DNA of 64,000 nucleotides, taken from assembly GCA_007844125.1 (NCBI GenBank), contig CM017563.1, positions 372,001 through 436,000 on the forward strand. The letters are read 5' to 3'. The translations under genes and the position numbers were made by a program. The DNA is from Sinonovacula constricta (taxonomy: Eukaryota > Mollusca > Bivalvia > Cardiida > Solecurtidae). The notes under the pieces were generated by a model that searched no databases, was not told the origin of the DNA, and saw nothing but the letters and a program-made list of their open reading frames with translations. This document shows positions 46,974 through 61,000 of the stretch, piece by piece; the stretch's first letter is position 1, and each line of letters starts with the position of its first letter.

Positions 46974-47875
46974 CCCTGTTGTTTTGATGTTATTTAGTGT
47001 GAATTAAAAAAAAATGATGAAGAATCGTGTGAAAAAACAGTGTTGTAGAGATGAGATACGAGGATTTAGAGGCACAATTTGGCTTAAATCCGAACATTTT
47101 TAGAAGGAAATAGATCTTGAATTTGTGACTGTCTCAGATTGCTGCAATCAGCTTCCTAATCTGAGGACAGACCCTGATGATCAAATGTCAATACATGATA
47201 AACATGCAACTGGTTTAGATAGAGCTCAATCTTTAGCTGAACCAAATACAGCTGACTACTCAGAGTGGACACATGTGCTAATAAATCACAGTTTCTAGAC
47301 TTAAACATGAACACCAACACACTACGGCAAATCCCAACATTTCTCCAAATTTCGCAAGTCACCCTGTCAAAAGCAAAACTTTCTTCGCAAATAAATGGCG
47401 CTATATTCAATGTTCAGAATTTCAATGTTATCAACAATTAAAATCCCTGAGCAAACTGTATGTTACAACCACAAACACACACAAATATCAAATGTAATTC
47501 GTGTTTCGTAATGCCATATGCGTAGCAAATTTAATGTTACACGGCCTTGACATTATACACTACATGTATGACTTTACACGAGGGTGTGATTTTTGTTGTT
47601 GTTATTTTCAAACCATTATTTTTAATTATCGTAATCAATAAAATTACAACCTTATACAAAGTGCAAATAAAATAAAAGAAATAACATGTTTATTGTCTTA
47701 TTTTTTAATTGTTATATAGAACTATTTCTTATAGCCGAATTACTCTAAGCACGCGCATGAATTTCGTGTATTGTATTGGAATGTCAGGTCATGTAGGGGA
47801 GGAGCAGTAGCGGTAAATTTAAATGTTTCTCTTTTTAAACCATTTGGAAAAAAATCTTACGATGGTTGGATAAAA

Positions 47876-48009
47876 AGAATACCAGGTTACTGTTGATATA
47901 GATAAATGTTATCATGCTTGACCCGAAAATCAGAAAGCACGATGCTCTGCCGAGTTTTCTTAGCCTCGCAGGATAACATTTATCTATATCAACACTAACC
48001 TGGTATTCT
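47876..48009. repeat. Near-perfect foldback (38-bp arms)
   Basis: Left arm 47876-47913 and right arm 47972-48009 are reverse complements at 37 of 38 positions, with a 58-base loop. The arms start AGAATACCAGGTTA and end GATAAATGTTATC. It lies just upstream of the signal-peptide-like exon at 48121. No transposase or target duplication was identified. Confidence 0.9.
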
Positions 48010-48120
48010 CTATATAGCAGGTTCTTCAGTTTTGCAAATTTATACACTGGTTGATATAATATAGTCTAAAACAGCATTAAAAATCTAATCTTTCAGAAAT
48101 GAATTTGTTATCACTTGCAG

Positions 48121-48176
48121 GTTCGTCGTTGCCATAACAACGGCAACCGTTTATGGGAATGTTAAGACGGTAACAG
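48121..48176 (+). CDS. DUF885 gene exon: signal-peptide-like segment
   Basis: Acceptor CACTTGCAG, donor ACAG then GTAAGA. It takes two bases from an unseen upstream exon and ends with one base that completes a Gly codon with the next exon. The residues ([12 protein letters not shown]) look like the hydrophobic core and cleavage region of a signal peptide. An alternative acceptor (TTTCAG at 48096) would add eight residues in the same phase. Confidence 0.6.
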
Positions 48177-51100
48177 GTAAGATACATGCATTACCATCTG
48201 CAGTAACAAAACTTTACCTGTATCAATAACATTCATGGTAAAATACAAGAAAAGTCGTTGATGCGAAAAGTTGAAAAAGTTGAACATTTAAAGAGATTAA
48301 AGTAATATGAGAGCAAGTAACAAAGACATTTGAAACAGTTTGGTATTTATTTGAAAGTTTTATACTATACATATCGAGAAAAAAAGTCTATATAACTTAT
48401 ATCCCTGAGACCATAGAATGGTTTGAAACAAAAAAAAGCAAAACCCGACACCATTTAATAGGTTTTCTAAGATGTTACATCGTATGTAGAAAGAAATGCA
48501 AAATTGGTATAATTTACTATAAAACTAAAGTGAACAAGCAGACAATGCACATGTGTAGCAGCCTCACAATCCACAAATAAGTATTGCTCAGATAGAATTT
48601 TTCTCAGTATTTTATTATTTTGAAAGTTACAGACACACACAAATAAATATAAAAATAAAAATATAACAAATAAACCGCCGTTTACCGAATCCGGACCCGC
48701 ATTTATCAGGTTAGAGTCCGCAAAACAAACATTTGTCATGTGCAAATTTCAGTGAGCATTCTATATATAGGCGCCGCGCTCCAGCGCGCGCGTCGCCAGT
48801 CATGGAATTTCGGACTGCTTCCCTATATAATGCATACATTTTTGTTCATTGAAGACTTAAATCATACTTATAGTTATAGGACATATAACAACTATGAAAT
48901 ACCCGCAGTGATTTTAAATTGTTGTTAGACGCGTCTGGGGATTTTCGCTATAAATAGAAAAACAAAGCTGACTGTATGTACTCTTTTTTCTCTTTGACAT
49001 ATTTTCGCAACGGATTGGTCTCAATAAATCAATGTGACCTTTTAGAACAAATCCGGAAAAAAACATAAGTTTAATCATATGTTACCTGCCCTCGTCTTAT
49101 TGGTTCTTAAGAGAGTTTACTACGATGCGTATTCATAGAAAGGGTTTACCTAATGTGTTTCTTTCCGCGTGACAGTTACTATATAGATCTCTTGAAATCA
49201 ACAAGTAACATACAGGATATTAACAGTAAAACATACATGTTCTGTCTCTGGTAAAACTTCTTCTCTGCCACAAATTGTCGGATACCACCTTAAAGTCACG
49301 TGATGTAACATCCTTCTAAACAAATGGTTTTATGAATAATGTTCTTTTGCAAGCATGTATTGTATCTACTTCTTAGTGTTTAGATATTACATTGCTTCAA
49401 TATTTGTGTTTGTTTGTTTATTGGGTTTATCGTCCCACCAACAGTATTTCAGTTATCTGGAGACGGTGTCCACTTGAAGCAGATATAGTGCTGCCTTCAC
49501 TGTGTATAGCATGCCGTGAGCACCTGGCATGATACCACACCCAGTCACATTATCCTGACACCGGTCCAACCAGTCGTGGAACTACCCTTATATTTGCTTA
49601 AACGTTAGCAAGGGAGCTATACCACTACCATTTTTAATGACTTTGGTATGTCGCGGCCCGGGATCGAACCCGGGGCCTCCCGTACCTGGAGCCGACGCTC
49701 TACCGATTGAGCTACCAGGTCCGGTGCTTCAATCTTAAAGTCGCTAAAAAGAACATTAAAAGCGAAAAGAAGGTACGTAGAAAAAAAAACAAGAAATGAA
49801 TAAGAAATATGTTCTGATAGACTTAGACAAAATGGTTTTGCCTTCTCGATCCTTCTTTCGCTCTTCTTGTATGTAGAGTAATTATCGTTACTATGGAAAT
49901 GTTTGACTATCAGGTGATGAGTCCAGTAAGCTGAAGGTGTTGATGGACAACTATTGGGACTGGCAGATGCAGACCAACCCCGAGTCGTCCACATACAATG
50001 GCTGGCACAAATACAACGATCTCTCATACTCTTACAGCATGGCCATGTATAACATTACAAGGGTAAGGCTCGAACACAGTGAGATTTGTTTGTATAATAT
50101 ATAATAATTTCTGCAGACAATCTATGCTCTATAACGGTTTTAAACGATATGTTTGAAATAAAATGCAAGAGTAGATAACGTGCTAAGGATGAAAACAAAC
50201 ATTTCCACTTACATGACAATTTTAATTTTCGACAAGGTCACACACAAGGTTATTATAAAGGGATAATGCATTGAGACAAGACATTACACAGAGAAATCCC
50301 AACACAGTTCCCGCATCGGCAAAGTCAGAAGGGTGACGGGATTTCTTAAATCTTAAATCTTTGTGGAGAGTTCCAACATTACACTTCTCGTGTATTTACT
50401 AACTACAATGTATGATCGCGTTTATATGCCATTATATTCATTGCTGGTTTTATGATATAATATAAAAAATCGAGTGTATATTGTGGTTAGTAATGTTCTC
50501 TTAAAAAAATAATAAATAATAAAAACAGATTTGAGTAAATGTGACCACGTCACTTTGATAGTTAAATAAAGTGTATGTTTGTGTTTACAATAAACGTATT
50601 GAGAACATCATGCTGTTAACTTACATTGAACCTTCCTTGTTTTGATCATTCGACTTTACAGGACAAGGCCCTGGACTTCAATTCCCAGCTCGGAGCTATT
50701 AACCGCGATCAGTTGGGGAAAGCTGACCAGGTCAACTATGATATCCTGAAAGATTCACTGACCACATTCTTGGATGGCAACAAATGGGCCATGTACGGGA
50801 ATTCGGTATTCATAGCATTTGTAATATAGGAAACATTATGGGCTCCATTGGCCTCGTGGTTGTGGTCTAGTTATATAGTCCTATAAATATCCATAGGAAT
50901 ATGGTAAACATATGATATAATAGACAATACTTCGTTACGAAAAGTTACGAAATCTGGGAACATATGACCATCCACATACTTTAATTTTTATGCAAAATTG
51001 ATTATGAATCTGATTAGTTTCACAATACAGTTTGCACCGCTGATACAATCAGCCGAGAATGTATTGTTTACGTATTTGGAGTAACATGCACGATACGTAT

Positions 51101-52634
51101 TAGTTGTACGCTACATGGAGGTATTTACATTGTAGTTATTTCCGAGGTACCGAAGGTTCCAATGATTATTTCAATGGATTTGGTACATCTCTTGTATAGA
51201 GATGGCCTCACTTGTTATCACTTTTTAAATTGAAAATGATGGTGCATTAATGTAATTGTATTTATTAAAGAAATAAAATGTGACAACGTCATAAGAGTGC
51301 TGTAACATTACAATTCAAAAAATGCACAAAACAAAGGTATTCACATGCTAGTCAGTTGTAAAATTTACAACAAAACTGTGACGAGATGTAATACAAAAAT
51401 AGAACATATCTATCAGTAACCAATTAAAGAAACTTATGACATCTTGTCATTGTTCAGGACATCATGTCCACATTTATTTCCATAATCGGCAGATTGCTAT
51501 TCCTCATGAAAATGAAATATTTTAACATGGCAAATATGTTTTATCTAAGTATCCCTTTATATGGTCGTACGGTTTATTTAATTGGAGAAGTAATTGTCGA
51601 ACATTCCTGTCTTGTCAGCAATATCACTTTAATTATCGCTCGTTTCTATAAGTGTATATAACAATCATGAAGAAAAATGTGACTTTCAATGAAATACAAA
51701 TACTATCATTTGTCATATACTCATTCCGTACTTATATATGAATATAATTTATGTATAAATTGTACTGGACATGGTTTTCTATCAGATAATGACTACACTA
51801 TTACACAGACCTTTTCTAAACGTTTCTTACAATTTAGTGAATAAAAATATATCATATACCACTACATGCGACACATTGCGATTTATTGTCTGGACGCTTG
51901 TACGGAGCCACACAGACTACAATAAATTAATAAATATCCCCAAGAAAGCTTTAAACAAACTGGCTCGTATCAACGTGTGGCGGCTCTTGAAACACTGTCC
52001 GATAATTTATTGGCTCCATGTCACTATTCAGTCATAAATCAGATTTCTGTATACACACCTATATAACTGCTTCTCACTGGTATAAATTACACATTAGAAC
52101 AGGTAGACAACTTAAGAGTGTTCGCTATGACATGTTTCAATGGCCACTTAAAAGACCATCCGAGATTTTATACGACTTTGAATAAAGCATTGTTGTGCGC
52201 CGATAAAATCCACATCTGACATTTTAACAATAATTGGTATAAGGCATATAAGAAATATTTATAACAACACATATATGTGTGCGCGCTTGTTCCGTCGAGT
52301 GTGGTTCTGAGCGTGCGCGTGCGTGTTTGTCTGTGCGTGTGTGTACGTGCGTGCGCTCGTGTGTATGTTTTCCATATTAGTTACTGTTTTCGGTCTGTGT
52401 GTCGGGGTGTGGTCAAACACACGAGCATATCTGACAAAACTTCCATTCGACCTCATTTTATTAATAATTGCTTTCACTTTCATTTGTTACCTTCGGCAGA
52501 AAGTATGAAAAACAGTCAAACCTGTATTAAAACATCACCCATAAAAACAGACAAAACTGATCTCTTAAGTCTGGTGGTTTCTTTTGTGCGAAAATGTGTA
52601 TAATAATTCCTTTTACTTTTATTTTCATGATGAA

Positions 52635-52709
<75 letters not shown>

Positions 52710-55700
52710 ATACTCTCACGTGCTGTTTTCCTTGTTGAAGATTAGGAACAATATCGTTAAATCCTAAGTTTGAATTTAGTGTTTAAAAATGAACGAATAA
52801 ACGTACTATAAGGATTGAAATCTCTGCTGATGAACGCAGGTGGCCTCGCCCGCAAATTAATCTACAAGCATTGCGCCAATCTCCTATGGAACTTGAATGT
52901 ACTTAGATTTAAAGAGAACATATTACACAATATCCCCGTGTGTTTTGCTCACATGTCGATTTGCGTGTCATTGTAGATTTGTATTCTGCATTTCAACATC
53001 GCTTATATAGAGTGCCTGTTGATTGGACTATGTGTGATTTATTGCACAACATTTATGACTCCTTTATCCAGCTATTAAACAAAAGATAAAGTCCCAGGTG
53101 CGCGTTTACGAACGGTTAATAAAAGCACCCCAAATGTTGTTATGTTTGATGTTTTTTTCAATATTAAAAGACGCATAATGAACACTTAAAACAAAAACAG
53201 ATCACGGTTATGCGAAATCCAGCCACAGAGAACATGTGCAGTGTCAATGTTGGCGTATTTAATTCGTTTTTTTAAACAAGACATCGCCAAACAGCTGCTA
53301 CATCATGTTTCTGTTTTTTACCTTATTGACATGTTTTATAATTGTAAGCTGCACTTGTAACCTTGACATTCTCGGGGTTTTTCTTTGTAAACTTTCGCTC
53401 CAAACAATTGCAAAATTCTGTTATTGCCTGCTGTGTTAATGAAACTATCGCGCCAAAAAAATGCATATTTTCTGTAATTTCCTGTTGTGTTATTGAAACT
53501 ATCGCGCGTTAATTGCAGATTCCTGTTATTGCCTGCTGCGTTTTTTGCTGCGTTATTGTATCTTATGTGCCAAACAATTGCAAAGTCCTGTTATTGCCTG
53601 CTGCGTTATTAAAACCATTGCGTCAAACAACTGCACATTCCTGTTATTGCCTGATGCGTTTTTAAAACGATTGCGCCAAACAATTGCAATTTCCCGTTAT
53701 TGTATGCTGCGTTATTGAAACTATCACGCCAATCAATTACAAATTCCTTTTATTGCCTGCTGCGTTATTGCCCGCATGTTATTCCATGGGAAGCATCCCT
53801 CTCCAGAGCGGCGCAAAAAAAAAAATCTTTATATATTTTGTAAGTGAAGCGATGCTTTTGTGTTAATAATAACTGACTTGTTCATCTTGATTGACTCCCA
53901 TGGGGCATGCGACATGACGTGTTGTATGGCCAGAAGGATTTCTATTAAAAAGACAGCATTGTTTTAAACAATAATAATAAGGCAGAAGTGACGGACGCTG
54001 CCGACTTTGTGGTCGCGGGTTATATGTAAAAAATATCAAATGCTGCATTTGTATCTAAATTACACTTTAACGAAAAGTTATATTTTCGAATTACATTATA
54101 TAATGTTTATTAACATTTTCTTGATCACAACTTGACTATGTAAAAACAAAATATTAATAATGAAAACATCATGTGGCCGCGATCACGGCCTCTGGATGCA
54201 GCACCTATGTAAGGTATATGTTCAGTTAAAAACAGTGACAACTTTCTTTCTCATCTGACAATTCATAAATGATAACAAATGCAACCTAATATAACTGTGA
54301 TTCTATAAAAACTGTAATTATACATTAAATCCATTGTTTTAGTTGTAAAATGCCTTATAATGACGTTAATGGTTTTGTCATACAGACTGTCCTCAATGTT
54401 TATTTTAATAAACTGAACGCTTTTTATCGAATACAGGACCACTTGTCAAATTCAGCTATCAGTTTATATTCAGATATATCTACTAATACAACAGCAAGTT
54501 CAAGATCATGTGTCATCGGACACCCAACGCGTGGGTTCGAGTCCAGGTCGATGCAAAAACTCTGGTTCTTCCATCTGGCATGCGATGCGCTGGTGTAAGG
54601 AAAGACAAAACAAAACAAATCAACATTTTATTTCGCTGTACGGTACAATGAACATGAAGAACAATGAACAACAGTCAGGAAAAAAGTTAAATACAAAACT
54701 TACCATCATCAATGCATAAACGTTTAATAGTTGCTAACGTCAGAGCGGCCGAGGAGAGAGTCGTACGTTAGTTTATACTAACCAGAAATTACACGAAACA
54801 AAAAACAAGGGAAAGACGTCTTGTGTGAAATATTTGAATGACAATTATTATTCTGTATGCAGGTATGGGTCTCTGTCTCCTATCAACTTTCTGGGCGGCC
54901 TTCACCTACAATGGTGTCCTCCGTTTGCTACTACTAAGACACGGGGCGACTTTGAGAACTACATCATCCGACTGGCAGCTGCTAAGCAACAGGTAGGTTA
55001 AAACAACTCTCTCACCTGGGCAAAATAGCTACTGAAACAAAAAGAGAGATTGGATAGGATTGGATTAACCGGCATTTTTGCCGATACTGTGCAGCGACAT
55101 TTTTATCATTAAAGCAGAGGGGCACTTATGAGGTACCCAGTGACTGAACACGGCCGGTCCATTATACTGACACCGATGAGTCAGGCGTAATGTAACCTTT
55201 GTAAACTTAAAAGTATTGTCCCATCTGTATTGAACATTCATACCACCTTTGTAAACGTGAAAAGATAGTCCAAGTTATATTGAACATTCATGCCACCTTG
55301 TAAACGTGAAAAGATTGTCCCAGTTATATTGAACATTCATGCCACCTTTGTAAACGTGAAAAGATTGTCCCAGTTATATTGAACATTCATATCACCTTTG
55401 TAGACGTGAAAATATTGTCCCAGCTGTATTGAACATTTATGCCACCTTTGTAAACGTGAAAAAATTGTCCCAGTTATATTGAACATTCATACCACCTTTG
55501 TTAATTTACACATATTGTTCCTGCTGTATACTGAGCAATCATGCTTCAATTGTTAATAGTCTTCACTTAGTTCTCAATTATTGACTAACAGTCCCATGGA
55601 AAAGTAACAAGGTTTATAAGTAGAGCAAAATGTGTATATCCTGATCAGACAGATTCTAGCAAGAGGTGTCTGATCTGTATCAACACTACTTGCTGAAGCC

Positions 55701-57750
55701 AGGCCTGACCAGACAGATTCTAGCTAGAGGTGTATGATCTGTATCCACACTACTTGCTGAAGCCAGGCCTGACCAGACAGATTCTAGCAAGAGGTGTCTG
55801 ATCTGTATCCACACTACTTGCTGAAGCCAGGCCTGATCAGACAGATTCTAGCAAGAGGTGTCTGATCTGTATCCACACTACTTGCTGAAGCCAGGCCTGA
55901 CCAGACAGATTCTAGCAAGAGGTGTCTGATCTGTATCCACACTACTTGCTGAAGCCAGGCCTGACCAGACAGATTCTAGCAAGAGGTGTCTGATCTGTAT
56001 CCACACTACTTGCTGAAGCCAGGCCTGACCAGACAGATTCTAGCTAGAGGTGTCTGATCTGTATCCACACTACTTGCTGAAGCCAGGCCTGACCAGACAG
56101 ATTCTAGCAAGAGGTGTCTGATCTGTATCCACACTACTTGCTGAAGCCAGGCCTGACCAGACAGATTCTAGCAAGAGGTGTCTGATCTGTATCCACGCTA
56201 CTTGCTGAAGCCAGGCCTGACCAGACGGATTCTAGCTAGAGGTGTCTGATCTGTATCTACACTACTTGCTGAAGCCAGGCCTGACCAGACAGATTCTAGC
56301 TATAGGTGTCTGATCTGTATCTACACTACTTGCTGAAGCCAGGCCTGATCAGACAGGTTCTAGCTAGAGGTGTCTGATCTGTATCTACACTACTTGCTGA
56401 AGCCAGGCCTGATCAGACAGATTCTAGCTAGAGGTGTCTGATCTGTATCTACACTACTTGCTGAAGCCAGGCCTGACCAGACAGATTCTAGCTAGAGGTG
56501 TCTGATCTGTATCTACACTACTTGCTGAAGCCAGGCCTGATCAGACAGATTCTAGCAAGAGGTGTCTGATCTGTATCTACACTACTTGCTGAAGCCAGGC
56601 CTGATCAGACAGATTCTAGCTAGAGGTGTCTCATCTGTATCTACACTACTTGCTGAAGCCAGGCCTGATCAGACAGGTTCTAGCAAGAGGTGTCTGATCT
56701 GTATCCACACTACTTGCTAAAGCCAGGCCTGACCAGACAGATTCTAGCAAGAGGTGTCTGATCTGTATCCACACTTCTTGCTCAAGCCAGGCCTGACCAG
56801 AACGATTCTAGCAAGAGGTGTCTGATCTGTATCCACACTACTTGCTCAAGCCAGGCCTGATCAGACAGGTTCTAGCAAGAGGTGTGTGATCTGTATCCAC
56901 ACTTCTTGCTCAAGCCAGGCCAGATCAGACAGATTCTAGCAAGAGGTGTCTGATCTGTCGCTTGTTTTAGTTCACTCACGAATTAAACTAGATACGTTTA
57001 ATTTGGAAACACGTTAATGTTACAACAACTATGTCATTTTGTTCAGGTAACAGACATTATCGAGGCAGGACGAGAAGCCATCCGTCTTGGAAGAACGTTG
57101 CATAACGTATCCTTGGTAAGTTGATCATTATATTTGATGGGATAAGAGCGTCTTATCAGTAATCAGCTAAAGTCAAGGGACAGAAAGGATCAACTTTAAA
57201 AATTGACATGACATAGTCGCGGGTTTCACTGAAGTCTAAATTTAAAAGTCGTGCATCTTTTTGAAAGGTACATATTAAAAACGAAATAATTTCTGTCGCA
57301 AATTAGTTATATAAAGAATGGCTTTCATTGTCACAAAATGTTCTTATCGATGACGTATAGAAGGGGAAGGAACACTTGTTTTTTTATGATCACCGGTACC
57401 GTGGGAAGCGGGACTTGAACTATTGAATCTTAAAATCGTTTTACCGTTATATGTTCAACCAGGCTCAAGTCCCGGATCAGATTGACAGCAATATCTTCAA
57501 CAACAGCGAGGATTCACCTTGCTACCGTTATCTTCAACAACTCCTCAACAGTTCTAATGTGGTCAACGAAACGGAAAGGTAAAAATCTGTAGTGATTCTG
57601 AAAATAACTGAGTTGTAATATATTTTACAATGAAAATCCCACCAAACTTATTACATAAAGCATACACCGATAAATCTTTATATTGCTTTAACGTTAAACT
57701 AATAAATTAGTCATTAAAATGGTTTATAAGCAATTTGGTCGCGCGCGCGC

Positions 57751-57790
<40 letters not shown>

Positions 57791-58002
57791 ATGTGTGTGT
57801 CTGTGTGTGTGTATGTGTGTGTATATGTGTGTGTGTATGTGTGTGTATGTGTGTGTGTATGTGTGTGTGTGTATGCGTGTGGATGTATGTGTGTATTTGT
57901 GTGTTTGTGTGTATGTGTGTGTATTTGTGTGTATATGTGTGTGTATGTGTGTGTATGTATGTATGTGTGTATGTGTGTGTGTATGTGTGTTTGTGTGTGT
58001 GT

Positions 58003-58062
<60 letters not shown>

Positions 58063-61000
58063 CTTTTGTTAAGAAAAGCAATGGTTATTTGAATTGCGCT
58101 GAATAACAGATAAATGATAACCTCTGACCATTATATGGAAACAAAGTCCTTCAGCTGATTATGCAATTTGTGAGTTTGGAAAAATCAAAATCGTTGCGAC
58201 GATTTTTCAGACTGTTTCATTCATTTGAATCGCAGCAACATAGTATGGCTATCGATGCTCGATATATGTATTCCGATCAATATGCGTCAGCCCTTTCCAG
58301 TTTATTTAATTGTTAGATCCAAATTTGCAAAAAAAACTTTTACATACCTAATAACAAGTACAAACAAACATTCGTCATTAAGGCTCCGGGAGCTGGTTTT
58401 TTTTTATCCAAACTCAGTGTTTTTATATCAAGTATTCACGAAATTACATTAAATTTAAATTACGAAAAATGTTCAGGCAAGTCAATAGTCACACAAATCA
58501 TAGAAGGATTTTTTGAACAACGGTCAATCACGCGACCTTTTGTCGATTACTTACAAAATGTTCAATGTTCATACATATATATCTAAGCTACAAAAAAAAC
58601 ACACCATAAACATGAATAAAATAATTGCAATAAAATAGTTTTACAACAAATATGTTTTTCTTTACTATAATGGCTATTCAAAGATAGTATTTACTTTTTT
58701 TAACATCAGTTGTTACAAACATACTTAAAACACTTTTAAAACTAGCCAACTAGAACTAAATGCTATACATAGATCATGATCCGATTTACCTAAGAAATTT
58801 AATTATCAAAATAAAAAAAAACGCAACTAGCTTCCTATGTGTACCATAAAATCAGCCTTTTAAGGGATCAAAAATACTTTGGATTCGAAATAGTTTAAGA
58901 CTTAACTGTATGGCGTCTCTTTGACTTGGTCTAATTTAAATTTGTCTTATAAGGAACTATGACAAAGTTCTATGAGAAATGCAACATATACCAAACCCTG
59001 AAAAGGTATTCTCATAGGAGCCAAATGTAAAAGTGAGAAGTCTTACGTCATGTTCAAACTTTTGGTAACTTCACCGTTGTTAACGTTTTATTCAGTCAGC
59101 TACCATAAAGAAACTTCCTCCAACTTCCGTTAACGACCTGTACACGTTTTTCAAGTAAAGCCAGTGTTGTTCTTGAACATGCCTACAATAAATGGGCACG
59201 ATCCCATTGACCCTTTGTATTTTAGCAAACATATCCTTAACGATATGAACATCACTGACAAAAAAAATTAAAGACGTGCGATTATAATTGTTCTTCCTTT
59301 AGTTTTTTTTTCAGGAATTCATAATTAATTAATGATGATACTTCCTTTCCGAGAAATTTCCTTACTAACAGGTGTAGGTGTCAAGACAAAGGTACACGCC
59401 ACACAACAAAGTTAAGTGCTTTAAAAATCCACGATTTTGCATGGATTTTATTTTTAAAGAATCTTATTTTTATTAAATGTTATTGAAATGGCAGATAAAA
59501 GCACTTCGTCGCGCAATTAAACGCCAACAAATGCAGTCCCATGAAATCAGCTCGAACTCATACAAAAAGACACTTAAAGATAAGTGTGGATAAGATCGCG
59601 ATGTCAGGTACATTTTAATGGCTCGAAAACCACTACCAGCAATTTCAGACTTTTCGGCTTATCTTGATTAGGAATAGGGAATGATAGGAATTTCTTGAGA
59701 ACAAACAATCAAGAGCGGCAATTTAAATTCACAAATGTTACCCTCCACACCCTCACTGCCCTTTGCGTCGATACACATACCTTCCGATACACATATATTT
59801 CGATACACATACCTTTCGATACACATACCTTTCGATACACATACCTTTCGATACACATACCTTTCGATACACATACCTTTCGATACACATACCTTTCGAT
59901 ACACATACCTTTCGATACACATACCTTTCGATACACATACCTTTCGATACACATACCTTTCGATACAACACTTGTATCGACCAGAATACCGGTACATATC
60001 AATTACCCCATGTATCGAACCAGCCCAACAGCTTTTTACGGCAGTATATTAGTAACGTGCATACTTCAGTTATCATCTCGATAGTGGTGCATAATGAAAC
60101 AAGTGTGAAACGGATTTTTTGATTACATACTCTTAGCAATGGCCAGGATGCTAAAAATGTGTATTATTTTAAATAATGTTTTGCTGTTTCTTAAAAGGGT
60201 GCATAGATTCATATCAAAACATTTTTTTTAAAAGCGGTTTTATAAAGTACATGTATTCATGATATTGATAAGATGGTAAATATTGCAGGGACAAGGTAGG
60301 AGAGGGGGCCAGAAATGCGATAAGCATATACATGGAGGCATTTAGGACTTTGAAGAGGTTCATCGAAGACGTAAGTATGACAAATCGACATCCACTCTCC
60401 CCGAAAGAAAGCTAATGCTTGAGTGAATATAATTTACAATTGTCATAACTTCATTATGAAGTACGTAAAGTTGTTGTTTTTGAGAATAAATTTAAGTAAT
60501 GGCTTTGTTTAAAGGTTGACATATCCGAGAGTTGAGTAAAAATACATCTCTAACCAATTAAAAGTTTATAATAACTGATTACGGTCACGTTTTTGAAAGA
60601 TTATTTATCATATTTATCATATTAATCAAATATCATTTGAACTGAATACACAAACAATCTCAGTTACTTACATGTTCTTTAATTTGTAATTGAATAGGAA
60701 TACATGCCAAATAGCCGCAGAGAGTACGGCGTGTATGCGTGGGATCCTTCTGGCGATTATTACAAGGCATGTGTCAGATGGTACCTGTCGTTTGACATAA
60801 CTCCCATGGAGGTACATGAAACCGGGCTCCGAGAAGTAGAGCGAATCACCGGAGAAATGAAAAAGGTAAGCCCGTCAGTAGGCCAACAGTGAGTCATGAG
60901 GCGGTGCATTGTACTGGGCTCCTCGAACGGTTAAATAAATCACCGTGGAGGTTGAAAATATAAGTAAATAGGTCTATATAGTGCTTATACGAGGTGCAAT

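Larger units (their letters stand above)
50793..54862. other. Large intron of the DUF885 gene
   Basis: About 4.1 kb. It contains a TG/GC-rich stretch (52270-52370), the GAC/GAT microsatellite, the 53-bp minisatellite and otherwise unremarkable AT-rich DNA. No nested gene was recognised. Confidence 0.7.

Noticed and set aside
55641..56958. CRISPR-like regular spacing
   Set aside because: The whole 64-bp unit repeats; there are no unique spacers, and the setting is an animal intron.
59668..60122. Frames with [20 protein letters not shown] repeats on both strands
   Set aside because: Translations of the 16-bp tandem repeat.
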